Origin: Flavobacterium cheongpyeongense
Lineage (GTDB): Bacteria; Bacteroidota; Bacteroidia; Flavobacteriales; Flavobacteriaceae
Assembly: GCF_003202435.1 (NCBI RefSeq)
Contig: NZ_QJHK01000001.1
Location: forward strand, 372,001 to 436,000
Length of the DNA: 64,000 nucleotides
Reading direction: 5' to 3'
The position numbers and the translations under genes are program-made. The notes beneath the pieces were generated by a model, which saw only the letters and a program-made list of their open reading frames with translations, was not told the DNA's origin and searched no databases. Within the stretch, counting starts at the first letter, position 1. Each line of letters begins with the position of its first letter. Below are positions 17,506-26,369 of this stretch, in pieces.

Positions 17506-19448
17506 TATTTTTCTTGTAAAATTATGGTTTCGTTATAGTTGGTTTTTAGTTTTTTGATTGCTTCGTTCCAGGGTTCAAAATCGTTTTTATTGAGCAATAT
17601 TTTTTTTTGTATCAAGCTGATGTTTAGGTAAAGAATATTGTTTTTTAATTGGTAAGCAAAATGTGCTTTTAAATAATCATTATCCAAATCGAAGTTTTTG
17701 GGAAGGTATTTTATAGTATAGTTTTTAGGGATTTCTAAGCTATATAGCGTCGTAAACTGTGTCAGATATTCAAATTCATATTGTGAAACCCGATCTTTTG
17801 CAAGCATTGCTTTTTCTAAAAATTTATCTAAAAATAGATTAACATAAATTTCTTTGTCTACTTTCACGATATAGTTATCGAGATCAAAATTGTAATCAAT
17901 TGCGTACGGCAAATCTTTGTCGGTCAGATTTTCTTCTTTAAAAGTTTTTAAATCAAATTTATTGTTTCCTTTTAAAACTAAACCTTTAACCATTTCCTGA
18001 CGTGCTTTATTTGATGCGTCACCAATTTGCATTAAAGTATGGCTTCGATTGTAACCGTAACGTTCCATTTTAGCAGATCCGGTCAATTTATTGTTTTCAA
18101 TTTTTAAATTTACTGTTTCCTTAATTTCATTTTGATTGGCAGGAACAACAGGAACCTTATGGATTTTATACTGATTATTTTCACTAAAAAGAACTTCTTT
18201 TCCCTGTATAAATGCTGTTGGAATTCCGTAGCGTGTTTCTTTATCAGTTGCATCTAAGAACACATAATCATCACCTTTTTTAAAAATGGCAATCATATGA
18301 TTATCTACTGACGGTGTGGCCAGATCATTATAAGAATACGGAATACTTCGGGTTCCAATCCAGGCAATGGTAACATCTTTTACATTGGCATATTGTGCCA
18401 TGCATGAAATAATACTGCCCATATCTTTACAGTCTCCAAACTTTCGTTCGAATACCAAACTGGCTTCACGCGGAATAAAACCTTCGTATCCATTTTCAAA
18501 GGCAATGTATTTTATGTTTTCTTTGACCCAATAAAAAATACTTTTAATTTTTTCTTCATCTGTTTTTTTGTCTTTGGTGATTTCTAAAGACAGTTCTTTT
18601 AAGTTAGGGTCCTCTTTCTTGTTTAAGTTTTTTACAAACTGTTGATAATAATTATATAACGCAGGAATGTTTCCTAAAACAGGAGTAGTTTTGCCGTTTA
18701 CGGTATATTCACGTATATAAAAATTTACATGTGGTACTATGTATAAATAACCGGGTGTATTTTCTTCATATTTAGCAGGTTTTATATCAGATAAGCTCCA
18801 TTTATGAATCCATTTTCCTTTTTTTTCTGTTCTTGAATAGGTAATGGTTTCATTAGGATCGTTAAAAATTTTGTAATCAATGACAATGTTTTTGTCAGTT
18901 CTGATCTCCAAAAAAGAGCTTTGTATTGGTAAAGCATCACCAAATATGAATTTATGAAGCAAATGCGGGTCTAAAAATTGTGTTTGATAGTCATATACTT
19001 TTTTCGCTCCGGTTTCTATATTTGGAAAAGTAAGCTGGCGTTCTTTTACATCATTATAAAACACAGAACTTTGCTGTGATTGTTTTTCAATACTCTGGGT
19101 TACCTTTATCTTTTTTTCTTTTCCATTATCATTCGTGATGGTATAAGCATTATAACTTTTTAATAAAATCAAATCTGAATAAGAAAAAGATTCTTTGTTA
19201 TTAAAGATTCCGTTTTGTGTCAGAATCATTGATTCATAATGATTGTCCTGTATGATCTTCAAACCATTATTTTCAATAGAAATATCATACACTTCAGAAT
19301 TTTGCAAAATGATTTCATTATAATCCGGATACAACTTTTTGATATCCTGAAAAGATTTTTGTGCAATTGCTAAAATTGAGTTTAAAGCAAAGAATACGGT
19401 CAGAATAAAAGTTTTATTTAATAATTTCGACCAATTCATCTGAATCAT
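17505..19448 (-). CDS. DUF3857 protein with active-type transglutaminase-like domain
   Basis: 647 aa. The signal peptide is preceded by a short leader, and an alternative start at 19439 (MNWSKLLNK) is equally plausible. DUF3857 occupies roughly residues 50-230 and the transglutaminase-like domain roughly 290-410. The catalytic triad C340 (FGDCKDM), H384 (DNHMIAI) and D399 (FLDATD) is present. Such papain-fold proteins are common in Bacteroidota, and their substrates are not known. The start overlaps the end of the upstream MORN-repeat gene, and the stop overlaps the next gene by one base, so the three genes 22668-15535 form one operon. Confidence 0.83.
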   Translation of the reverse strand: MIQMNWSKLLNKTFILTVFFALNSILAIAQKSFQDIKKLYPDYNEIILQNSEVYDISIENNGLKIIQDNHYESMILTQNGIFNNKESFSYSDLILLKSYNAYTITNDNGKEKKIKVTQSIEKQSQQSSVFYNDVKERQLTFPNIETGAKKVYDYQTQFLDPHLLHKFIFGDALPIQSSFLEIRTDKNIVIDYKIFNDPNETITYSRTEKKGKWIHKWSLSDIKPAKYEENTPGYLYIVPHVNFYIREYTVNGKTTPVLGNIPALYNYYQQFVKNLNKKEDPNLKELSLEITKDKKTDEEKIKSIFYWVKENIKYIAFENGYEGFIPREASLVFERKFGDCKDMGSIISCMAQYANVKDVTIAWIGTRSIPYSYNDLATPSVDNHMIAIFKKGDDYVFLDATDKETRYGIPTAFIQGKEVLFSENNQYKIHKVPVVPANQNEIKETVNLKIENNKLTGSAKMERYGYNRSHTLMQIGDASNKARQEMVKGLVLKGNNKFDLKTFKEENLTDKDLPYAIDYNFDLDNYIVKVDKEIYVNLFLDKFLEKAMLAKDRVSQYEFEYLTQFTTLYSLEIPKNYTIKYLPKNFDLDNDYLKAHFAYQLKNNILYLNISLIQKKILLNKNDFEPWNEAIKKLKTNYNETIILQEK

Positions 19449-22400
19449 ATTTTTTGGTTTGTGTAAGTTTTCCGGCAGTATAAATCAAAGTGTTTCCGTG
19501 CAATTCATCGTTTCTAAAAGATAGATCGGCAATGAGTGTTCCGTCTTCGTTAAAATACAATTGTTTGCCTTCAAAATCACTATTAGCAAAGTTTTCTTTT
19601 TTATATGGTTTTCCATTGGCATAGTATTCAATTCTTTCACCTTCTAAATTGTTATTTTTGTAAGTACATTCATATTCTGGTTTACCTTCGTTATTATTGA
19701 TGATAAATTTACCGTTTATGTTTCCTTTATTGAAAGTAAACTGAATTGCAATTTTTCCATTAGGATAAGAAGATGAAATTTCAGCAGTTTGATTTTCAAT
19801 AATTACTTTTTTATTTAATTCTCCTGTTTTGTTTTTTTGTATAAAATACCTTGGGATATTGTTTTGATAACCAATAATTACCAGAGCTTCTCCTTTTTGA
19901 TTGTAATAAATGGTTTCCCCCTCAGTTGAGCCGTTAACTGATGAGTATTCCATCATTTTTGATTTGTTGTGATAGTAACGAATCGTTTTTCCATTTTCAA
20001 TTCCAAAAAGATATTCTTCAGTAAGCCTTAAATTTCCGGCATAATCATGATGTTTGCTTGGACCGTTTAATTTCCCGCAATAGTAGTTTCTTTCTGAAAG
20101 AAGAAGCCCAAGCGGACTATATGTTTTATATACATTATGAACCTTTCCATTTATATATTCAGCTTCAGTTATTTTAGTTTTAAATTTATCTAATGCACTA
20201 AATTTACCATTCAAAATACCGTTTGTCATTTCATAATTTTTTAGGTATGTTCCATTTTGAAAGGATACGGTAAATTTTTCGTTTTTGTTTTTATAATCAA
20301 TTTCATTTTCCAGTTTTCCTTTGGCATCAAATGTTTTTCGATTAACCAAATAGTTGTTTATATAGTGCTCAATCATAGATACGTTTCCGCTTTGAGAATA
20401 TATAAATTTGTCATAGGCAACATTATCGGCAACCATAAATCCTTCGGTGCTGACTTTTCCGTCAGGATAAAAAGTTTGGAACGGTCCGTTTTGTTCTCCT
20501 TTTTCGTAGTTATAAATTTGATTTACTTTATTTCCATCATAAGTTTCGTAGCGTCCGCTTATAGTGTCGTTAATGTAATTGTATTTGCTTGATAAGTCAC
20601 CATTTAAATAATAATTTGTACTAATTCCATTTGCCTTTCCATTAAGATAGAATTGATTTAGACTGGTAATACCAGAGGAATATAAATAATTCCATTCGCC
20701 TGTTCTTTTTCCTTTTTCAAAGGCACCTTTTATTTTAAACGAACCATCAAAATTTTTGATTTCAAAACTTTTTTTGGTCAGATTTACTTCTGTTCCTTTT
20801 GGTGAATTTGAAGTAAACTGAACACCAGATTTTAACTCTCCGGATTTATATTTCTCTTCAAAATATTTATTTCCGTCATTGTCAAAAAAACTATATGTTT
20901 CTAGTTCTCCTTTGTCATTATAAAGACCTTCATATGATTTTTTACCATTTTCAAAATAATCGGTTGATTTGGTAATATTGCCTAAAGTGTAGCTATTCTC
21001 TTTTTCAAGAGCCGTATTAGGGGTGTAAGATTTGTATATTCCTTCGATTACTCCATTTTTATAAACTGCTTCAGATTTCAAAAGTTTACCATCAAAATAT
21101 TGAAAATAGTTCCCTTCAATTTTATCATTTAAACAATTATAAGTTTCTGTTAAAGCTCCTGTCTCATTATAAGAGTTATACTTTCCGCTAAGCTTTCCAT
21201 CTGTTAAATCAATTTCGATTTTTTTGGTTCCAGTTTCGTACAAACAGATAAAAGTACCGTTACGTACACCTTTAGTAAAATTTACTTCACAGTTTTTACC
21301 ACCATTTGGATAATAGGAAGTGCTGATTCCATCGAGTTTGTCATCTTTATAATTTTCAATTAATTCTAAATTTCCATTTTCATAATAGGTAGTTCTTTTA
21401 CCATCTAATTTTCCCGCAGTAAAATATTTTTCTTCATTTAGGATTCCTTTTTCATTATAATACTTTTGTTGCCCGTCAAGAAGTCCATTTTTAAAATTCA
21501 ATTCTCCGTTTAAATTTCCATAAACATTTAAGTATTTGCATTTACCGTGGAATTCCCCATTTATTTGAGGCCCAATTATAAAAGGTTTTTCATTTCTGAT
21601 CGTAACGATAACATCCTCTGTGTTTCCAAAAATATCCAGTTTTCTTTTTGCAAAAACAGACCAAAAATCTTTTAGCAAATAATCATCACGGAAAGAAGTA
21701 ATTTTTTTCTTTTGTTTGTTCAGTTCTTTGCCAAGTTTATCTTCCATAGAAAGTAAACTGAAGTAAGAGTACCCCTCTAATTGATTTTTTTCAACCAGAT
21801 CTTTTATCCACGGAATGTAGGTAGTTTCAAAAAAGCCATCCCCCATTTTATGTTCTGTCGCGTATTCGGCAACTGCCTGAACCTGACGTGTTATTTTATC
21901 ATCGATATTGGATTTAATTTTATAGACCTTTTTTAGTGGTAGTTGATTTCTTAGAATTGTTTCAATTTCTTCAAAATTATCTCCTGACTTTGAAAAGATT
22001 AACTTGTTTTCAGTAAGGTAATTTTGACCAAAATTAGCATTCAGAGTCAGAATAGCCTCATTAGCATATTGTCCTGTAGGAGCAATGGCAAGATAACTCA
22101 TTAAAGCCATAGTGCCTTCGGTTATTTTTCCGTTTTCAAAAGCCATTACACCCAATAAATAATGCGATAGTGCATGATTTGGATTATTTGTAATAATTCG
22201 TTCCAGTAGGTCAAGTGCTTTTTGATTTTCTTTTTTACGGATATAGAGTATTGCGTAATTATATAGAAATGTAGATGAATTGGGTAAATATTTTTCACCT
22301 TCATTAAATATTTTTTCAGAAGTATCATATTCTTTTTCATTGCTTAAAAATACAGCGTACATCTTGTATAAATCCGGATATTCAGCCATTTTTCCTTTCG

Positions 22401-22668
22401 AATATAAATCCTCTAATAATGTTTTGAGTTCGCCCTTTTTCTCCTGAGCGCTAAGTGTTAAACCTATTTCATATTGAGCATTTAGATATTTGGGATCTGT
22501 TTTGCTGATTTTGTAATATTCTTTTAAGGCTTCGTCATATTTTTTATTATCGCGTAAGCTTTCAGCTTGGCTAATTATGGACGCACTATTGTAAACAGAA
22601 GTGTAATCAGTCTGGGCATAGTTTTTTGAAAATGAAACTAAAAAAAACACTAATAAAAATTTTCTCAT
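19414..22668 (-). CDS. Large TPR and MORN/YwqK-type repeat protein
   Basis: 1084 aa with a signal peptide (MRKFLLVFFLVSFSKNYAQ). Residues about 25-200 are TPR-like helical repeats (YDEALKEYYKISKTDP, then QKALDLLERIITNNPNHA). Residues from about 340 to the end contain some thirty MORN-like units such as YYENGNLELIENYKDDKLDG and NGKPYKKENF. No catalytic motif was seen. It is the first gene of the operon with the two DUF3857 proteins and overlaps the next start. Its length and repeat number suggest an extended envelope scaffold, which is an inference. A TAnnTTTG box lies just upstream. Confidence 0.82.
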   Translation of the reverse strand: MRKFLLVFFLVSFSKNYAQTDYTSVYNSASIISQAESLRDNKKYDEALKEYYKISKTDPKYLNAQYEIGLTLSAQEKKGELKTLLEDLYSKGKMAEYPDLYKMYAVFLSNEKEYDTSEKIFNEGEKYLPNSSTFLYNYAILYIRKKENQKALDLLERIITNNPNHALSHYLLGVMAFENGKITEGTMALMSYLAIAPTGQYANEAILTLNANFGQNYLTENKLIFSKSGDNFEEIETILRNQLPLKKVYKIKSNIDDKITRQVQAVAEYATEHKMGDGFFETTYIPWIKDLVEKNQLEGYSYFSLLSMEDKLGKELNKQKKKITSFRDDYLLKDFWSVFAKRKLDIFGNTEDVIVTIRNEKPFIIGPQINGEFHGKCKYLNVYGNLNGELNFKNGLLDGQQKYYNEKGILNEEKYFTAGKLDGKRTTYYENGNLELIENYKDDKLDGISTSYYPNGGKNCEVNFTKGVRNGTFICLYETGTKKIEIDLTDGKLSGKYNSYNETGALTETYNCLNDKIEGNYFQYFDGKLLKSEAVYKNGVIEGIYKSYTPNTALEKENSYTLGNITKSTDYFENGKKSYEGLYNDKGELETYSFFDNDGNKYFEEKYKSGELKSGVQFTSNSPKGTEVNLTKKSFEIKNFDGSFKIKGAFEKGKRTGEWNYLYSSGITSLNQFYLNGKANGISTNYYLNGDLSSKYNYINDTISGRYETYDGNKVNQIYNYEKGEQNGPFQTFYPDGKVSTEGFMVADNVAYDKFIYSQSGNVSMIEHYINNYLVNRKTFDAKGKLENEIDYKNKNEKFTVSFQNGTYLKNYEMTNGILNGKFSALDKFKTKITEAEYINGKVHNVYKTYSPLGLLLSERNYYCGKLNGPSKHHDYAGNLRLTEEYLFGIENGKTIRYYHNKSKMMEYSSVNGSTEGETIYYNQKGEALVIIGYQNNIPRYFIQKNKTGELNKKVIIENQTAEISSSYPNGKIAIQFTFNKGNINGKFIINNNEGKPEYECTYKNNNLEGERIEYYANGKPYKKENFANSDFEGKQLYFNEDGTLIADLSFRNDELHGNTLIYTAGKLTQTKKYDSDELVEIIK

Positions 22669-22685
22669 TATGGTTTTAGGTTTTT

Positions 22686-22718
22686 CAAATATAAAAATTT
22701 TGGATAAACCTTAATCAA
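22686..22718 (-). promoter_or_regulatory. Promoter of the MORN/DUF3857 operon
   Basis: The minus strand shows TATATTTG (22693 to 22686) with a TTG (22718-22716) 22 nt upstream, close to the Bacteroidota TTTG-19/21-TAnnTTTG pattern. It is 18 bp before the start codon of the 1084-aa protein. Confidence 0.5.
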
Positions 22719-23009
22719 TTATAGGGATTTCTTTATTAATTATTTTTACACGTTCTTAAGAGGAAGTTATGTGGAATGATAAAATACTAAAACATTGATT
22801 ATAAACAGGAATCAAACGAGAGTCACACAATGAGGCTATAAGAAAAGTACCTCTCTGAAAAATAGCAATAATTTTCAGAGGGTATTAACCATGTTTCAGT
22901 AAAAACTCTTTAAGAACATAATCTTTTATTAAATTCTCTTCAAAATACAGAAATACAATCATTGATTGTACTTTTCGGACAGCCCATCATAAAAAAATAA
23001 AGATTTAGT
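22719..23009. other. Gap without a recognisable gene
   Basis: AT-rich spacer between the MORN operon promoter and the end of the DUF4268 gene. It holds a weak hairpin (CCTCTCTGAAAA with TTTTCAGAGG, around 22851-22880) and, at its right end, the short motif CTTTTCGGACAGCC also found near 58727. No open frame worth calling was seen. Confidence 0.5.
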
Positions 23010-23444
23010 CTAATCAATATCTTTAATAAACTCATCATACTCTAGATAAAACATTTCAAGAGCATTCATTTTTTCAAAAAAGAAATCAAAAATAGGATTC
23101 CAGTTATTGCGATTGCTAAAACCAACCCCAGGTTTTTCAACCCAGATCCTGCTGATGGTTTTGCCGCTGTCGAGCGTATAATTTTTTTCAAAAACCAAAT
23201 CTTTAATGAATTCTTCTTCTAAGATGTTTTTTAGTGCTTCTAATTTTTCAAAATAAAGGATTCGTTTTTCATCGCTTCGATGTTCGATATCAATCAAGAC
23301 TTGCGCTTTTTTATTATCAACATAAAATTTAAAAGAAAAGTCTTTGATTTTTGTATCGTAAAGCACCCACTTTCTTGGATATTTCTCGGCAAAAGCCACC
23401 CAGAATTCTCTTTTTAGTTTTTGTGATTCTTCTCTGCTGTACAT
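23010..23444 (-). CDS. DUF4268-family protein
   Basis: 144 aa from the start at 23444 (MYSREESQKLKREFW). An in-frame ATG at 23477 adds 11 residues with no family resemblance. The sequence is typical of DUF4268: an N-terminal REFWVAFAEKYPRKWVLYD, a central IDIEHRSDEKR, and a C-terminal FFFEKMNALEMFY. Function is unknown; the domain occurs alone or fused to restriction-like nucleases. It is cytoplasmic. It is transcribed divergently from the Nudix gene, with its promoter overlapping the Nudix start region. Confidence 0.8.
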   Translation of the reverse strand: MYSREESQKLKREFWVAFAEKYPRKWVLYDTKIKDFSFKFYVDNKKAQVLIDIEHRSDEKRILYFEKLEALKNILEEEFIKDLVFEKNYTLDSGKTISRIWVEKPGVGFSNRNNWNPIFDFFFEKMNALEMFYLEYDEFIKDID

Positions 23445-23511
23445 TTTCAGGGGTTTGATTTTAGAAAACTTGTGCAAACGCGTTTTCTGGACTATATTTA
23501 TGTTTTAAATA

Positions 23512-23541
23512 CAAAAATAAACTTTGATTATGGATTTTCAA
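23512..23541 (-). promoter_or_regulatory. Promoter of the DUF4268 gene
   Basis: The minus strand carries TATTTTTG (23519 to 23512) with TTG (23541-23539) 19 nt upstream, matching the Bacteroidota spacing. The -33 side lies inside the first codons of the divergent Nudix gene, so the two genes share a compact control region. Confidence 0.5.
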
Positions 23542-24180
23542 GATTTTTTGCAATATGTTCCTAATTTAATTCCGGTTGTACTTCCGGCAGAAACGGCACA
23601 TGTCAAAATGGCTCCGTTAGAACGTATTCAAACGTTGAAAAATTTAGACATAGACGCAAAAAAACCTAGAATTGCTGCGGTGATGATGCTTCTTTACCCT
23701 AAGAATGAAAAAACACATTTAGTTTTAATTGTTCGTAATGCCTACAATGGGGTACATTCTTCCCAGATTGCATTTCCCGGAGGAAAATACGAAACGACCG
23801 ATAGCGATTTTGCAGCAACTGCACTAAGGGAAACAAATGAAGAAATTGGAATTACTCCGGAAAAGATAGAAGTAATCAAGCAATTTACACCAATGTATAT
23901 TCCGCCAAGTAATTTTTTAGTACATCCTTTTTTGGGAATTTCTTCAGAAGAGCTTTCATTTTATCCAGATGCAAGGGAAGTAGCGGATATTATTGAACTT
24001 CCACTTTCTGTTTTTTTAAATGATGAAATTATAATTGAAACCATTTTGTCAACTTCTTATGCAGCAAATATATCAGTTCCTGCATTTAATATTCAAAACC
24101 ATGTGGTTTGGGGCGCGACTGCAATGATGTTAAGTGAATTAAGAGAAGTTTTGAAAATTACTTTTGAGGAAAGGATTTAA
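23530..24180 (+). CDS. Nudix hydrolase, CoA pyrophosphatase-type
   Basis: 216 aa from the ATG at 23530; a TTG two codons earlier is a less likely start. It has the CoA-specific Nudix signature: HSSQIAFPGGKYETTDSD followed by TALRETNEEIG, that is the UPF0035 block plus the REUxEExGU helix. Family members split CoA or acyl-CoA into phosphopantetheine and 3',5'-ADP, and need divalent metal bound by the Glu residues of the Nudix box. It is cytoplasmic. It has its own upstream region, divergent from the DUF4268 gene, and is followed by a palindrome and the PlsC-type acyltransferase. Confidence 0.88.
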   Translation: MDFQDFLQYVPNLIPVVLPAETAHVKMAPLERIQTLKNLDIDAKKPRIAAVMMLLYPKNEKTHLVLIVRNAYNGVHSSQIAFPGGKYETTDSDFAATALRETNEEIGITPEKIEVIKQFTPMYIPPSNFLVHPFLGISSEELSFYPDAREVADIIELPLSVFLNDEIIIETILSTSYAANISVPAFNIQNHVVWGATAMMLSELREVLKITFEERI

Positions 24181-24224
24181 AAACGTAAATTTAATAATTT
24201 GATATTCATTATAATAATTATTTC

Positions 24225-24255
24225 TTTTGGTAATTGTTTATAATAATTACCAAAA
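24225..24255. promoter_or_regulatory. Palindrome upstream of the acyltransferase gene (candidate operator)
   Basis: TTTTGGTAATT (24225-24235) and AATTACCAAAA (24245-24255) are perfect 11-bp inverted repeats with a 9-nt spacer. The right arm ends 12 bp before the TAnnTTTG box at 24268, covering the -33 region. No T-run follows, so a terminator is less likely than an operator. Confidence 0.45.
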
Positions 24256-24267
24256 AAATAATTTTTG

Positions 24268-24275
24268 TATGTTTG
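24268..24275 (+). promoter_or_regulatory. Promoter -7 box of the acyltransferase gene
   Basis: TATGTTTG is an exact TAnnTTTG match, 30 bp before the start codon at 24306. Confidence 0.6.
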
Positions 24276-24305
24276 CGACTCAACAAAAACACATAATTTA
24301 CTACT

Positions 24306-25136
24306 ATGGGATTGTTTAAACGAAATCCTTTCGGACATATATTACTTATCAAAAAATGGCTGATACGAATTCTGGGTACCATGACACACAGACGATACAG
24401 AGGTTTTAACGAATTACAGATAGAGGGTTCTGAAATTATTAAAACGCTGCCTGATGCCAACGTTTTGTTTATATCCAACCATCAGACGTATTTTGCTGAT
24501 GTTGTGGCTATGTTTCATGTGTTTAATGCAAGTCTAAGCGGTCGTCAGGATACCATTAAAAATATTGGATATTTATGGCAGCCCAAGATGAATATTTATT
24601 ATGTTGCTGCCAAAGAGACGATGCAGGCAGGTTTGCTGCCAAGGATTTTAGCCTATGTGGGTGCAATCACAGTCGAAAGAACCTGGCGTGCCAAGGGTGT
24701 TGACGTAACAGAAAAAAGAGATGTCAATCCAAATGATACTGAAAATATCAGGATTGCACTAGAAGATGGCTGGGTAATTACGTTTCCTCAAGGTACTACA
24801 AAATCGTTTAAACCCGTACGAAAAGGAACTGCGCATATAATAAAGCAACACAAACCTATTGTTATCCCCATTGTTATTGACGGGTTCCGTCGTTCATTTG
24901 ATAAAAAGGGTCTGAGAATGAAAAAGAAAAATATTCTTCAGTCATTCATTATCAAAGAACCTCTTCAAATTGATTACGAAAATGATACGATAGAGGAAAT
25001 CGTAGAAAAAGTAGAATATGCGATAGAGCAGCATCCGTCATTCCTGAAAGTTATTCCTGCTGAAGAAATCAAAGTTGAAGAAGAACTTAATGAAATGAGA
25101 AGATGGAGTTACAAGTCCCCGGAAAATGAAAATTAG
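24306..25136 (+). CDS. 1-acyl-glycerol-3-phosphate acyltransferase-like (PlsC family) protein
   Basis: 276 aa. Block I is SNHQTYFAD with H59 and D65, a His-x5-Asp spacing one residue longer than the usual His-x4-Asp. Block III is FPQGTTKSFKPVRKGTA. The family transfers acyl groups to lysophosphatidic acid or related lysolipids at the inner membrane. Block III has Gln where PlsC usually has Glu (FPEGT), so a different acyl acceptor, such as an ornithine or glycine lipid precursor, is possible. The start follows a TAnnTTTG promoter and a palindrome. The C-terminus is Glu-rich. Confidence 0.82.
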   Translation: MGLFKRNPFGHILLIKKWLIRILGTMTHRRYRGFNELQIEGSEIIKTLPDANVLFISNHQTYFADVVAMFHVFNASLSGRQDTIKNIGYLWQPKMNIYYVAAKETMQAGLLPRILAYVGAITVERTWRAKGVDVTEKRDVNPNDTENIRIALEDGWVITFPQGTTKSFKPVRKGTAHIIKQHKPIVIPIVIDGFRRSFDKKGLRMKKKNILQSFIIKEPLQIDYENDTIEEIVEKVEYAIEQHPSFLKVIPAEEIKVEEELNEMRRWSYKSPENEN

Positions 25137-25190
25137 TTTCTAAATTAAAGACCCAAAAGTAAATTTAGAGAAACTTTGTTTTAAGCGTTT

Positions 25191-25823
25191 TTAGAAGTCT
25201 ATCTTTTTCAATTCCTTATAATTTGCATATAAGCGGCGTAATAACGTTCCATACAATAGTCGGTAAAAACACCAGAATATTCCAAAGAAACCTAATAGGA
25301 CGAGAGTTAAAATAGCAATAGAAAGAAACATTGCTTTTCCGTTTCCAGCCATTTTTTCTTTTAAAAATGCCATATCAGGATTGTAAACAAAGGCTACAAA
25401 AAAGCTCAATATTGTGGTTATAACAATCATTCCTAAATTATACCAAACATAATACTGAACTGTTTTACGGGTTCGCAGAATGGCAGTCATTAAAGATTTT
25501 GTGGCTACTGTTGTTGAAATGGTTTTGTAATTTTTATAAAAGATAAAAACAAAAATAAGTACGACGATATAATTAAAATAGGTTAGAAATTCTAATGCTA
25601 ATACAATTTCAGGATGATTTATTTTTTGTAAAACTTCATCGGTGTTTATAAATATATTTGAAAAAGTCCAGAAAGAAATCTCTAAAATGCTTATAATTAA
25701 AATCCACTTCACAATAGAAGATGATTTTTTATGAATCATATTATAAATTTCTATTTCAGAAATTTGTTCAAAAGAATTCGCATTCTTTTTCCAGTCTTTT
25801 TTTAATAAATCCAGTTCTTTCAT
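25191..25823 (-). CDS. Membrane protein downstream of an ECF sigma factor (possible anti-sigma)
   Basis: 210 aa. A soluble N-terminus of about 35 residues (LLKKDWKKNANSFEQISEIE) precedes about four transmembrane segments. It starts 9 bp after the sigma factor stop and is clearly cotranscribed with it. This order and size match flavobacterial loci where the second gene holds the sigma factor at the membrane, but no canonical zinc-type (ZAS) HxxxCxxC motif is present. The anti-sigma role is therefore an inference from position only. Confidence 0.65.
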   Translation of the reverse strand: MKELDLLKKDWKKNANSFEQISEIEIYNMIHKKSSSIVKWILIISILEISFWTFSNIFINTDEVLQKINHPEIVLALEFLTYFNYIVVLIFVFIFYKNYKTISTTVATKSLMTAILRTRKTVQYYVWYNLGMIVITTILSFFVAFVYNPDMAFLKEKMAGNGKAMFLSIAILTLVLLGFFGIFWCFYRLLYGTLLRRLYANYKELKKIDF

Positions 25824-25832
25824 GGAGGTATT

Positions 25833-26327
25833 TTAAGGATTTAATATTTTTTTAAGTTTCCCTTTAATTCGGTTCATTTTCACACGTGCATTCACTTCAC
25901 TGATTCCTAAAGTTTCGGCTATTTCATGGTAATCTTTGTCTTCAAGGTACATGAAAACCAATGCTTTTTCAATGTCATTGAGCAGATAAACCGCTTTGTA
26001 CATCAATTTGATCTGCTCTTCTTCTTCATAATTATAATCAACATCTTTTACAAAATGCTGATGGCTTTCATACGCTACAGTCGATACGGTTCGTTTGGTT
26101 TTTCGGTATAAGGTAATAGCAGTATTTAAGGCTACACGATAAGCCCAGGTCGAAAATTTACTGTCACCTCTAAATTTTGGATATGCTTTCCAAAGCTGAA
26201 TAGTGATTTCCTGAAACAAGTCTTTATGGGCATCTTCGCCGGCAGTATATAATCTACAAATCTTGTGGATTATATTCTGATTTTCCTGCAATTGCGTAAC
26301 AAATGACTGTTCAAGGTTTTCGCTCAT
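25833..26327 (-). CDS. RNA polymerase ECF-type sigma factor
   Basis: 164 aa, typical ECF length. Region 2 reads DLFQEITIQLWKAYPKFRG with FSTWAYRVALNTAI, and region 4 reads EKALVFMYLEDKDYHEIAETLGISEVNARVKMNRIKGKL. ECF factors redirect core RNA polymerase to a small regulon in response to an envelope or other signal. The next gene, 9 bp downstream, encodes a membrane protein that may control it. In Bacteroidota many ECF factors work with outer-membrane transporters, but no FecR-type anti-sigma gene is present here. Confidence 0.93.
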   Translation of the reverse strand: MSENLEQSFVTQLQENQNIIHKICRLYTAGEDAHKDLFQEITIQLWKAYPKFRGDSKFSTWAYRVALNTAITLYRKTKRTVSTVAYESHQHFVKDVDYNYEEEEQIKLMYKAVYLLNDIEKALVFMYLEDKDYHEIAETLGISEVNARVKMNRIKGKLKKILNP

Positions 26328-26369
26328 ATTGGTATTAGTAGTATCAAAATCTATTTTGTTACAGCTAAA

